Source of the DNA: Suillus spraguei
Taxonomy: Eukaryota; Basidiomycota; Agaricomycetes; Boletales; Suillaceae
Direction: 5' to 3'
Assembly: GCA_016800925.1 (NCBI GenBank)
Contig: JABCPU010000446.1
Span: 1-53,172, forward strand
DNA: 53,172 nt
Below, one piece after another: positions 42,701-53,172 of the stretch. Position 1 is the stretch's first letter. Each line of letters begins with the position of its first letter. The position numbers and the translations under genes were made by a program. The notes beneath the pieces were generated by a model. That model was not told the DNA's origin. It ran no database searches and was given only the letters and a program-made list of their open reading frames with translations.

Positions 42701-43570
42701 CTCGTCCAACGGGCCATTGACCAAAGGGTCTCGATCGCGGCACATTACGCACTCAAATTGCTCAATTTACATCAGGTGAGTTTCAACAGAACAGTCAACT
42801 TGAACATCCTATTAACATCGATAACAGCCAGTTCTATCTTGCCTCCACAGCTCACTTCGAAGACGAAATTCACCAGCTTACGGGGCCTTCAGCATCCGCA
42901 GGTATATCAACTGCTTGTTGGATTCTTGCAGCACAAGTTCCCGACCTCAATGTCGTTGACGACATGACAGCAGAGCTAGGCACTACTGTTCTCTTCGCTA
43001 GTCAGTCGGCAAAGGTTCTCCCCTTCATTGTCAAGGATGGCATCCGATTCGGGTCTGCAACTGCAACTCGAACAAATGCTGACCAGTTTGCAGGTGTCTT
43101 GATGCATGACACACATGTCCCTTGCAAAATCATATATCATTTTGAGATACACCTTCCCGACCAAGTGTTCTACTGCTCCGCTGTTCAGAAGATGGTATCT
43201 GATGATAGAATTCCCGTAATGCCATGGGATCGTTTGTGAGCATTTTTTTCATTTGCTCATATATTCTATTAACTCCTTGAATTGTACTCTAGTGCAACTG
43301 ATCTTAGTGTGAACATCGTTTACGAGAATATCTTTGGACCACTCGAGATAATCGCATCAAGTCAAATTTCATGTGCAGTAGCAATCATTCCCTCATGACT
43401 GATGTTCTTGCGGAAGAGAAGTCCTTGTGAGTAGTTCAGTCCTTTGACCGGGTGAGTCCTAAGAAAGATTTATTCTTATTCTGAAACTCATTTACCTCTA
43501 GACTGGGCTTGAAGCTGATGACAACTGGTTGCGTGGTGATTCAGACGAAGATGGTGACATTGCAAGCTAG
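39738..43570 (+). pseudogene. Tnp2-like (CACTA-type) transposase gene, copy 2
   Basis: Same exon plan as copy 1 (start MGRK at 39738; second exon from 39809). Here the exon around 42105-42610 is fully open (PPSAKPQPTFKRDLRMIYK through RDWVEKHRLYEL) where copy 1 is broken twice, and the joint near 42940 is in frame (AAQVPDLNVVDDM). In turn this copy lacks a base near 42724 (CCAAAGGG for CCAGAAGGG) that copy 1 has. The TGA at 40523-40525 is shared with copy 1, so it came before the duplication. It marks either a true lesion or an unrecognised intron. Apart from that stop, a consensus of the two copies would be open. Confidence 0.8.
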
Positions 43571-43601
43571 GTAGGACTCTATTTTTTAACGCTTAGTTGA
43601 A

Positions 43602-45160
43602 TTAAATATCAGCATCATCAATACCTTCAAGAATTTCGCCAAGCTTTTGCTGCGCAGTCTCAAGCACGCTCATACTAGCCTCATCGACAGTGTTTCGTTG
43701 GCGCACAATCACCTTCTTGACAGTTCCGGAGTCCCAAGCCTTCCCCTTTCCTTTCCTATCCTTCACCAGCTCCCTCGGCTCCTCATCACCCCATGCTTCA
43801 CCACTGTGAGCAACACGCCCGGAGTCAAACCAGTCCGCATTTTCCTCAAGGATGTCAGTTTTGACCATCCATGAACGTATACGTGTGGCCAAGGTTCGTG
43901 CAAGAGGTGGTGGGCCTGTCTTTTGTTCATCTGTTCTTCTCCGCAGCTTCGCTAACTTGGCTTGGTCAGGTCGCGGGTGTTTTACCTCATCTATGGCTGC
44001 GAAGAGCGTGGACAACTAACAAAATACAGTAAGTGCTTATGGCGTTGACAGCATCAGTGACAGCACTTACCTCAAGGCTTCGCCATTCTGGCTCCATTGT
44101 CAAGAAGGTGCGTGCTTCTCCTGGACGCTGTTCTGGGTCATCTTCATCATCTGACATCGCATTTAAAATGAATGCTGAGTCGTATTTATGGTCTTGCCAC
44201 TTCCCATCACATTCATTTGATCTGCGTTTCCTCTTGCGCGCATCAAGTTTCTGATGGAACGACCAGTAAGTACAATCTTATTACCGCAGAAAACACGTAC
44301 TGATTGAACACGTGAATTCATGTGCGCACGATCCAAACCTCCATCAACAATCTCTACATCATCCCCCAGGTCATCATCTTCATCTACTCGCTTCCTTTTC
44401 TTGTCCGCTTTTCTGTATTCGCCCGCCATTCGCATATATTTTGTCCGCACATTTTTTTCAATTTGGCCAGGAAGGATCGCACTGAGAATCCCCTTCGCTG
44501 CATCACCCATCTGCGGTCCCACAAGACGGATCCTATCGACTACCCTCTGCAGACCTGTTGTGTTGATACTGTCGTCGTGCTTTCCTACCCGCCAGTCAAA
44601 GCGAATCAAGTCTTTCCCTGTAGCAGGATCTTTCGGCCATTTATCCGTCCCTTCTCCAATACCCATTGGGTAGCCTGGTAAGTGCTGTGCATCGATTTTC
44701 TGGATGCCTAGCAGAATTTTGAAGCTTTCGCCTACTAGGTCCTTCATTCCAGTGTTCAGTTCATTTTTTTTTTTGCTGTGTGACATATTAAAAGGTGCGC
44801 ACTCTGAATATTTTGCTCTTCAGTGCATCATCACTTGCACGCTGCTGATCATCCTTCTCCGCCTTCATATTTGCACTAGATTGCACCATCATCTACCTGC
44901 TCACCCTCATCATTTGCGATATCTGCATCATCACCGGCTTCAATATATTCAATGCCGACCTGTGCTTCGATGCGTCGCAAACGCTCGTCCGCATCTTTTT
45001 GTTGCAACTTCAGGTGCGAGTTTTCAGCTTTCAGAAGCTTGTTCTCGTTGTATAGGAACTGAAACTTCTTTTCCGCTTGGTCTTTAAAGGTCGAAAATTT
45101 CATTTCGAGCTGTTCATGTGCGACAATTGTGGCATTGAGTCTCGCAAGGTTCGCGGACAT
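43602..45160 (-). CDS. Coiled-coil/basic accessory protein of the Tnp2 element, copy 2
   Basis: Counterpart of 7872-9430 with the same introns (about 44016-44070 and 44251-44300) and no frame damage in the three last exons. The only protein differences noted are Lys to Asn in the poly-Lys start of the second segment and Val to Ala in the last exon. Function is unknown. The near absence of change beside a damaged transposase may simply reflect the young duplication. Confidence 0.6.
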
Positions 45161-45738
45161 CGTGAGGGGGAGAATTCAACTATATCATTACTCGGACATC
45201 TTACAGTGCTTGTAACTACATCTGAGATTCACCAGTAGTACTGCTATATGATCTGCTTGTTGCTATATGGCCAATGATTCGCAGCGCAAGCAGTAATTGA
45301 TGAACTACAACGGGCTGCAGCTGGCAGTGGGGGTACTGGTAAGTAGGACAAGATTTATTATATAATAAATAATACCTATATTTAGCGTACATGCTCGAGG
45401 ATTATAGACCAAACGAGTTGCAAAAGAACCTACGTGAAATAAGAGACGGATACGTGAAAATTGCGACCATTCGTTTGGTATTACAGTGGCAACGAACCTA
45501 GCAAACATCTCGCACGGGTCTGCTACGGATCTAGAGGTTTGTGCCACATCCGTCCCAGACATAATCTGTGGTTTTCTGCAGTGCATCTGAATGACATCTT
45601 CGGACATAGATATGGTGTATGGTGGAGCCTTGTATGAAGTAATGTGTACATCTAGCTACGGTGTCTGGAGTGTCTTGACGTGCATCATATAGCAATAAAC
45701 AGAATTTACGGATATAAATAATTCCAAAGTGCATGCCG
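45161..45738. other. Spacer with short HET-gene fragment (45582-45654, minus), copy 2
   Basis: Counterpart of 9431-10008. The HET relic reads SYKAPPYT on the minus strand. A run-length difference (GGTTTTCTGC against GGTTTCTGC) shifts its frame. No other gene is seen. Confidence 0.5.
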
Positions 45739-48700
45739 CTACAATATCTCAAGCGTCTTGACCATGTCCGGAATGGAAGAAATGTCTTTGACCTGTGCAA
45801 TGATGTCATGATCCGACGCGATTCTCTTGTATTCCCTGCCACGCTGCTGTGCTAGCAAAAATGCGCTAAAAGGCTGCTCAAGACGAGCAGTCAATCGCAG
45901 CGCTTGATCGATCAATGCCGAATCAATCGACTCCTGTGCTTCAGGAAACCTGTCAGGCGATTCCTGTAATGGAGACCCGGTAAGAGACCAACAGTCTTCT
46001 CCGCTCTGCCTGTCAACGTCAGGTAACTCTGCCAAGCCAAACGACTCAGCGAAGTCAGGAAGCTCGAGGAGATGTCGATTCCACGGACGAACAAGGAAAT
46101 ATGTCTGCATAGTGAGTCGTCGTGATAAGAACGGAGTCAGCTTGTCCGTCGTGGTGATCCGTAGGTCATGAAGCCCGTCAGCCTTGATTTCATATGTCTC
46201 CTGGTCTTGAGCTCGACTGCGTTTGACTGCCGTGACACGAAATGCGATGCAAGGCAGATGCAGCCTGCAATTTGCGAAACGAGGAGCATTCAGGTTGTCA
46301 AGCAGGGCGTAAAGTTTCAAAACAAAATCTACACCCATGACGTGTCGGAGCGAGGAGATTGACGTCTCAATGTCTCCTTCGGACAGAGATGGCATGGTGT
46401 ATGGCGGCGCTTTGTATGAAGTGATATCGGCGGGCAGACAGCTATTGAATTCGGACGACTCCCCCACCCAGTCCAAGGCACTGATGTCACCCGACTGAGC
46501 TACAACCTCCTGCAAGAGCCTCCCAAGCGCACTTTGCTTCTTCTCGCCATAAATGACAGGCAGTCTGACGCCGAAGATACCAAACAATGAGTACGCAATG
46601 TCTTCCTGCCATGTGGTAACCCGCGCCGACACCCATTGGAGCTTCTCCCGCGCGTCTCTCATCCCTGGACGGAAGGCTATGAGGGCCTGTGCATCTATGC
46701 CTGTCGCATCTCCCATCTCCTTCATGATTACAAGGGAATCCTTGTGGTTAGGAGAGCGATCGTCAAGATATGGAGACCAATCCTTCTGATAAAATAGGAC
46801 AAGTCTGGGGGCGAGGAATTCCTGAACTGTCCATCCTCGCGTGTTCCAAGCACTATTTGCGAGTGCCCCAGGCTGCGACGAAGGTGGAACATCCGACAGG
46901 TAGATGATGGTAAGCGTTGAATGGCGATACCAGATAAACATGGAGTTGACCGATTGTTGGACCTCTACATTATTGGTCTGGTCGATGCAACAAGTATCGA
47001 CCCATGCCCAGCGATACCCTTTATCACGAGCTGTTTCACAGAATGACTGCAACTTTGCGATGCCGCCAACTGGATCCAAGTCGTATACCACCTTGCCCTG
47101 GATATCGTGCAACAACGGCTCCGTCCCTTCCCACCTATGTGATAGCATGACATAACCGAAGTACGCCGCTACCACATCTTGGATACGTTCTATCTCAAGG
47201 TCTGGATACTTCATGGCGGATGACAAAAGTTCTTTGTACTCTGCGCTCATTCTAAAGGTACTGATCTGTACCTCACGATTGCATAAAAGCCCAGTGGAGG
47301 TGTTGATTAGACGATGTGGGGCGTCGTCGAGTCGAGCCTTGATGGCCTCTTGAATAGCACTTTCTGCTTTGTATGGGGGAGTATACTGTTGGTGCAAGTC
47401 TGGAAGAAGAGTCAACAATGTTGAAGGATGTGTCATTTGGAGCGTACTTCGCGTTTGCGTGTCGGGAGTATTTTCCAACTTAGAGAGCATGGTTCTGAAG
47501 GCCTCAATGGCTTCATCATATCGCTTTGTGTCATGAAGTACCGCATGCTTCAACTGATAACCAATGTAAGATGAAGGATTGAGTTCGATGACCTGCATGT
47601 CATCAAAATGAGTATCGAATACGAAACGGCGGTTGTCATCGCACCTTTTCCGCGTCGAGGAGTGCGTCGTTCCATAGCATTTTCGCTGACCTCGCTCTAC
47701 TGCGGCTCGCAAAGATGATATCAGTTCCAGAACCGAAGTCAATCGCCGCGGAGTAAAGCTCAATAGCCTTCTCGTAATTATCCTCAGTGAGGGCAATATC
47801 TCCGTCTGTAGCAAGATCAGTCCCCCCGGCGGCAGCATAGACCACATTGCAATCTCGTTTGAAAGCTAAGTGAAATGATGGGGTTGAGAATTATACCTGG
47901 TTGACATCACGGAGACTTGCCTGTGGACCAATCAAGGCAGCGTGCTTTTGTGGCCTCATCGGCCGTATCATCATATATCGATATGCTTTGATGGCTTCAG
48001 GAAGTCTACCTGCCCGAAGGAGCGCATGACACCGATTCTGGTGTGCAGTTCGCCACAAGGACATGAGGTTCCACCCGAATAACTAGGAAAAGTACGATAG
48101 GGCGTGAAAACCCGATTTGCAGTTAGATACCAATGAACCTACTACCACGAAGACATCATATTTGGAATGGATGGCCGACATGGACGAGAAACGAATGGCG
48201 TTGACAGCACAAGTGAAGTGGTCAGCAGCTTCGCTGTGACGCACATTCACGCCTGCCAAGGCATTCAAGCCTAAGTGGACATGTAAATAAGCCTGAGCGG
48301 AAAAGATTGTGATATTCAGTGTCGATCCATGGTTCTGGTGTCAATAACACTCACTTCCACGATTTGACAGGCAAGGATATCGACACTGGGACAAATGGTA
48401 GCTAGGTCTTGGACGCGCAGAATAGCCTCCTCATGTTCATTTGCGTTGAAAAGGGCGATGGCCTGACAGCCCGCAACATGAGTAGCGACCACATGAGACA
48501 AGAATGACGCACCTTGATCAAGAGCAGGAGATGTGTTTTCTTAAGATTTGTATCCACAAACATGAACCCGAGGTCCAAACGCTTTCATCGCGTTCTGGAA
48601 CTCCCTTTTACCGCAGAGAGCGATACCTTTGGAGATACAGCCCATGAAGGATGGATGGATGTTGATGCTCTATATGGCCATATAAGATGCCTGTTTAAAA

Positions 48701-50121
48701 AGTCGTGACAGGACAGTGCATCTCACCTTGAGCGCGTCATCAAGTGCGCGGTCCCAGTCGCCTTGTCTCGCCATAACAAACGAGCGATTCGCATGAGAGT
48801 TGTAGTCGTTGCTATTAGCGTTTATCTCTTTAGTGAGCAGCCTGTCAGCAGTAGACAAGTCGCCGTTATGCATGCATTGCGGGCTGTTGTGTCGATAGCG
48901 AGGATCTGCATCACCCATGGTCAGATTGCATGGTGAGAATGAATACTAGAAACAAACCTCGCAATCAGAATGTTGAACCTTGATATCAGCATTGAGGATC
49001 AATATGCAAAGAGATGAGCAAAGCATGGGAACTCACATTATCTGCTACTTGTTCCTTCGGGGTGTCTTCCCGTGACACATCCTTGAAAAAAATGAGATGA
49101 GCAAGGGATGGAAGCTCAACAGAATCTTACATCTGATGTCTGGACCTCGGGAACATCCTCAAGCAAAGGTACCGCCCACTTTGAGATCATTTTATTTTCC
49201 ACCGCTAAGGATGTGTTTGCCATCCATGGAGAAGGTAACACAATATACCGGATCGGTGCAAGTGAATATCGCGATGGTTTGATGATCCGAAAGCCGCCAA
49301 ATGCGAACCTGGCGATCATCAGATGCGGACGCGAGAAGGGTGCCAGTAGGGTTAAGGGCAATCATCTCGACATGCCCAGTATGACCCTTGCAGGATTCAC
49401 CGACTTGCATCCAGGTCGATGAATCCCAGATCCGTATGGTGGATCATTGCTATTACCACCAGAATAAGCTGTTTTCCATCCAGCGTCCACGCGAGTGACT
49501 TATTCCATGATTCATGACCGCTGAACTTTGCGATGCATTCCCTTGTGCCTGGATTCCATATTTGAATATCCAAAGCGGTTGCGATGGCAAGGTATTCACC
49601 AGACGGCGAATACCGAACGCAGTTGACTCGGTTGCCACAATTGATTGGATTTCCTTGCATCTGCCATGTTTTGTGTTCCAGAGCTTTGTTGTTTTGTCTT
49701 TTGAGCCACTCGCAATAAATGTGCTGTCCGGGGAAAAATCAAGCGACATTATTATGTCGTAGTGGACTTTGATGGGTTGTGTGAGAGATTCGCCGTCTCT
49801 GTTCCAGGGGATGAGTTCTCCGTCCAAATCACCGCTTGCGATGAATTGCCCATCTCTTGATACCGCAATTCCACCTACTCCGCAGTGATGCCCCTCCATT
49901 TTCTTCAACACAACACCGCTTTCCAAGTCCCACAAACGAAGCGTCTTGTCGAACGAGGCCGTGACCATACGGCGTCTATCGGAGAAGACTGCTACTCCCG
50001 AAATATCACGTTCATGACCTTCAAATGCGATTGGAATGACGGGCTGGCCTTCTGTCATTCTGCTCAAGGTGGATGGCGTTGAGCACAACTTGCTGGAGAG
50101 TTTGTGGATGTCTTGATCCAA
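45739..50121 (-). CDS. WD40-TPR-HET protein, copy 2
   Basis: Same structure as the gene at 10009-14395. The last exon (45739 to about 47399) differs by one residue (Ser to Phe, AESFGLAELP). Here the end of the first exon (ISKWAVPLLEDVPEVQTSD) and the 45-base second exon (DVSREDTPKEQVADN) are in frame, unlike copy 1. Conversely, bases are missing near 49441, 49465 and 49671 in the WD40 region and near 48864 in a TPR exon, and one is extra near 48575, so the frame is broken there. Each break lies in a base run and is intact in copy 1. Either both genes are recent pseudogenes with complementary lesions, or the raw sequence has run-length errors and both are functional. Confidence 0.8.
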
Positions 50122-51125
50122 GTTTCAGAGGTGTGTGAACCGGGACTTTCTGTGCTTTTGCATAGCCTCAACCTGCTTCACATACCTATCATTAGATGCG
50201 AACACAGCGCCTGAAACCTATATTGATGTAATCTGCAGCCAATCCAGGGCCAGCTTTCCTCTCTTCATCTAGCTATCCACCATGACCATCCATCCATTCG
50301 ATTCCATCATGGACGCACGGCCAGTGAGTCGATACCATTCCTACCGGAAAAATTTGAGTTGCAGGCGAATCTGCAAGGTGGAAAGTCTATAACACAGCAA
50401 AACAAACATGCGTACGTACCCCTCTGCTTGTTATTCAGCTGTAATCGTCATTGCGATCAACAGCGATATCTACAAGCTCTTCACTTCAAGTATCGTGCCT
50501 CCCCCTATTGCATTAGTGACTATGATCAGCGACTACGGCGTAGAGAACCTGGCGCCATTCTGGTTAGCTACACACTTGTTATCAAACGTGTTCTGCACAC
50601 TCACCTGGCTTGCATCCACCAGTTCGCTCAACATAGTAGGCAATACAACAAACAACATCTTAGTTCGATAACCTCTTCCCATGCGTCACGAACGACCCGC
50701 CCGTCATCTCATTCGAATGCAACCACAGCACTCCGGGCCGCCTCAAATACACAGTCGCGAACGTGAAGATTAGCCGGAGATCGACCATTATCGGCTAGCC
50801 ATTCGTTGTTAACGCAGAGGCAAGTACCATAGATACTCCTCCAGGCCCCGACGACTCACGAGTGGACTATCAGCGATCTGACAAAGAAAAATGTGTATTC
50901 GTGTGCACCATGGAGTGCGACGTGATTTCATTTGCTGCCAAGCCCGCTCCTTCGCTAACCACGCTACCTTAGCCCAGCAGCTCTGCAAATCTATAGATAC
51001 GACATATGATCCACCAAGTGACATGCAAGCACCGCATCACGCTCACCCTCGCCCACGTCAAATACACCCACATGCACAAAGATATACTCACAAGCATGGT
51101 ATCACTTACCACTACCAGAAAATAA
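50122..51125 (+). pseudogene. Divergent promoter region and flavin-reductase-like pseudogene, copy 2
   Basis: Counterpart of 14396-15400: intergenic part to about 50350, then the same motif fragments (IYKLFTSSIVPPPIALVT, GVENLAPF, STPGRLKYTVANVK) and the same TAG interruption at about 50796-50798. The shared stop shows that the gene was already dead before the recent duplication. Confidence 0.6.
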
Positions 51126-52165
51126 TGAGAATGGCACATTATCTCTGTCTTTCCTTGTAAGTTTTACTCATGAGTCAAATGGATCCGAACGTCTCTCAGG
51201 GTGTCAGCACCACATATCACAATACAGAATGTAACATAGACCTACGACAACAATCAGTCTGGTCTGTTCCGTCTTGCCATCTTTGCATCGTTCGCGATCA
51301 TAGTAGTCCGTCACGACGTTCATCAATCATCACGATCTCGCTCCCTTTGTCTAAATCCCTGCCGCTGTCCCTTCAACTATCATCTCATCTCCTCCTGTCA
51401 TCACTGTCACATTCTTGTCGCCTATCACGATCATTTTGTCTCCTAGGGTCACGGACATCCAGATCCCTCCATCTAGACCCATCCTCTCAATTTCTCACAG
51501 TTATCATCCCTCCTACTACTCTTCCTCAGCTCCGTCTGACGGCGAAACCCTCCTTGAAACAGTTGCAGTCCCACTGCCACTCTTGCTGTCCTCCTACTGT
51601 TCTCCTGTCCCACAAGCGTGACATATCACTGTAGGGTTGTTTGAGTCATGTGACCTGTTCATAGACTCAATCCACAAGACCCGTGACGCACAGGGCCATG
51701 TAGTGCGTCAGGCGAAATTGGATTGGCACGTTGGCAGTCAAGGATGTTTCGCTTGAATACTGATGGCTGAGTGTAAGGAGAGGTGAGTATGTGGGTGATA
51801 TGTAATAGGTACTGCTTGCCAGTAAATCAGTCATGCGATGGTGTACTATATGCGTACCCTTACCAAGCCCGTAAAGATGATATGCGATGTTGTCCATCGT
51901 GATCGAAATTGTCTAACCTCGTGCTGAAAAAGATAGAGTGCTGGGTCTCTGCATGCTCGGTCATTTCAACGTCGATAGAACACACGTAATCAACTTCAAG
52001 CGTCGGAAACCCTCACCCCCAACTGTTTGGGTGTGAGAGCGTTATAGGTCGGACACAACTCATCCCATCCGGTTGGAAAGTAGTTAGTCATGGCAATTCA
52101 CTTTCTTCACGGACAACCTATGTGTTCTTGGTTCACTTTCGTGTGGGTTTCTGAAGGATTTTCAG
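51126..52165. other. CT-rich spacer, copy 2
   Basis: Counterpart of 15401-16453. It has many one-base deletions relative to copy 1 (for example CTTTGTC for CTTTGGTC, CTTCCTC for CTTCCCTC, AAGGAGAGG for AAGGGAGAGGG). No gene is recognised. Confidence 0.5.
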
Positions 52166-52348
52166 GGCTTCGGTTTCATATATGTAGTACTTCCTGGTCT
52201 TGAACACGACTCCGCTTGACTACTTGCTACAACATGCGAGGGCAGATGCAGCCTGCAGTTCGCGAAACGAGAAGCGTTCAAGTTGTCAAGCAGGGCGTGA
52301 AGTTGATCTACAGCCATGACATATCGGAGCGAGGATATCGATGTCTGA
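52166..52348 (-). pseudogene. Isolated HET-gene fragment, copy 2
   Basis: Same relic as 16454-16636, essentially unchanged. It reads RFANCRLHLP-like sequence on the minus strand and ends without a HET domain. Confidence 0.65.
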
Positions 52349-52481
52349 AGCCTATTGTTTCAACTTTATCCTATGGTATGAGACACCGCAAATGAATGAT
52401 GGGGTAGGGCGTAAAGACGGAAATATCGAGAATGAAAACTGCCTAGAGATCTATTTCTTCCAAACAAATGAGTACACACAG

Positions 52482-53172
52482 CTACAATATTTCGAGTGTC
52501 CTGACGTCCATCATACCGTGAACAGAATCCACTTCTTGGACTGTGTAATGATATCATGGTCTGATGCGATTCTCTTGTATTCTCCGCTCCGTTGCTGTAC
52601 TAGCAGGAATGCGCTGAATGGCTTCCAAGGCGGACAATCAATCGCATTGGCGCCCGCGCAATTGTGAATCAACGGTCCTGTTCCCCGGACGACTCAGGCA
52701 GAGAAAAGTCATCGTCATCGTCATCCACGCTCTCTGCATCGTCTCCATGGTCAGGTAGCTCGAAGAGACGACGATCCCACGGACGGACGAGTAAGAATGA
52801 CCGTCGAGCAGGTCTTCCTCGTGTGAACTGAGATAACTTGTCCTCCGTAGTGATTTGCAGGTCACGAAGCCCGTCTGCCTTGACTTCATACGTGAAGTAG
52901 CTCTCCTTGTGTTCAGTTGATCTCCGTCTGATTTCTGTGACAGAGAATACAATACATGGAAGATGCAGCCGGCGGTGATCAAAACGTGGGGCTCTCAGGC
53001 GGTCGAGCCAGCTGTACAACTTCAGAGCTAACTCGACAACCACGGTATCTTGCAGCGACGACACCGATCTCTGCATCTCATCTTCAGATATAGGTGGCAG
53101 CATGTACGGTGGGGCTTGGTATGAAGTGATATCGGCAGGCAGACAGCTGTTGAATTCAGATGATGTTCCGAC
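52482..53172 (-). pseudogene. Second WD40-TPR-HET gene, 3' end only, copy 2
   Basis: The minus strand from the window edge to the stop at 52482 encodes the region after the HET domain (PPISEDEMQRSVSSLQDTV, LHLPCIVF, FLLVRPWDRRLFELPD) and the terminal TLEIL. A 145-codon stretch at 52669-53103 is open, followed by breaks near 52670 and 52640. The copy 1 equivalent (16763-17440) is more broken. Whether the rest of this gene is intact cannot be seen. Confidence 0.75.

Larger units (their letters stand above)
37235..53172 (+). repeat. Recent segmental duplication, copy 2 (continues past the window)
   Basis: Direct repeat of 1464-17445. From 37235 to about 47950 the two are nearly identical with very few indels. 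From about 47960 onward one-base losses in doubled or tripled bases accumulate in this copy. It carries a complete set of the copy 1 genes up to the 3' end of the second HET pseudogene. Confidence 0.93.

Overview
The window is fungal nuclear DNA, almost certainly from a mushroom-forming basidiomycete. Genes carry many 48-60 bp GT-AG introns (one probable GC-AG). The transposon families are those of Agaricomycetes: Tnp2/CACTA-like, Harbinger/PIF, Tc1/mariner and chromodomain Ty3/gypsy. The main cellular gene is a WD40-TPR-HET protein of a kind I recall from Boletales such as Pisolithus and Scleroderma; that placement is recollection, not a search. There are no bacterial-style operons, CRISPR arrays or rRNA genes.

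Layout. (1) 1-1463: the 3' end of an LTR retroelement with a gag-like zinc-knuckle ORF and its 3' LTR, inserted in a Harbinger remnant. (2) 1464-22635: Harbinger remnant, Tnp2-like transposase gene, a convergent accessory gene, an almost intact WD40-TPR-HET gene (minus strand), a divergent flavin-reductase-like pseudogene, then a decayed second copy of the HET/flavin-reductase pair. (3) 22636-27100: nested transposon remains (Tc1-like element interrupted by a deleted mariner-like element and a palindromic MITE). (4) 27101-38831: a Harbinger-derived element with 875-bp inverted arms, split by a complete 8.15-kb Ty3/gypsy chromovirus at 28219-36372. (5) 37235-53172: a second, nearly identical direct copy of 1464-17445, offset by about 35.7 kb and running off the right edge.

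Two duplications of different age are superimposed. An old tandem duplication produced the HET pair at 10.0-16.1 and 16.8-22.6 kb, with many indels between members. A recent one, or an assembly duplication of two haplotypes, produced the block at 35.7 kb distance. Differences between the recent copies are mostly single-base indels at short runs. At nearly every coding site checked one copy keeps the frame, so some apparent frameshifts may be sequence error.

Biologically this is a repeat-rich accessory region in which an NLR-like allorecognition or immunity gene (WD40 sensor, TPR, HET effector, no nucleotide-binding domain) has been amplified and partly lost among transposons. The gypsy element shows a readable expression programme: TATA box, an R-region start complementary to a self-priming primer-binding site, gag, a GGGTTTT slippery site against the gag stop, pol with chromodomain, and a polypurine tract. 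Its two LTRs are almost identical although gag and pol carry stops.
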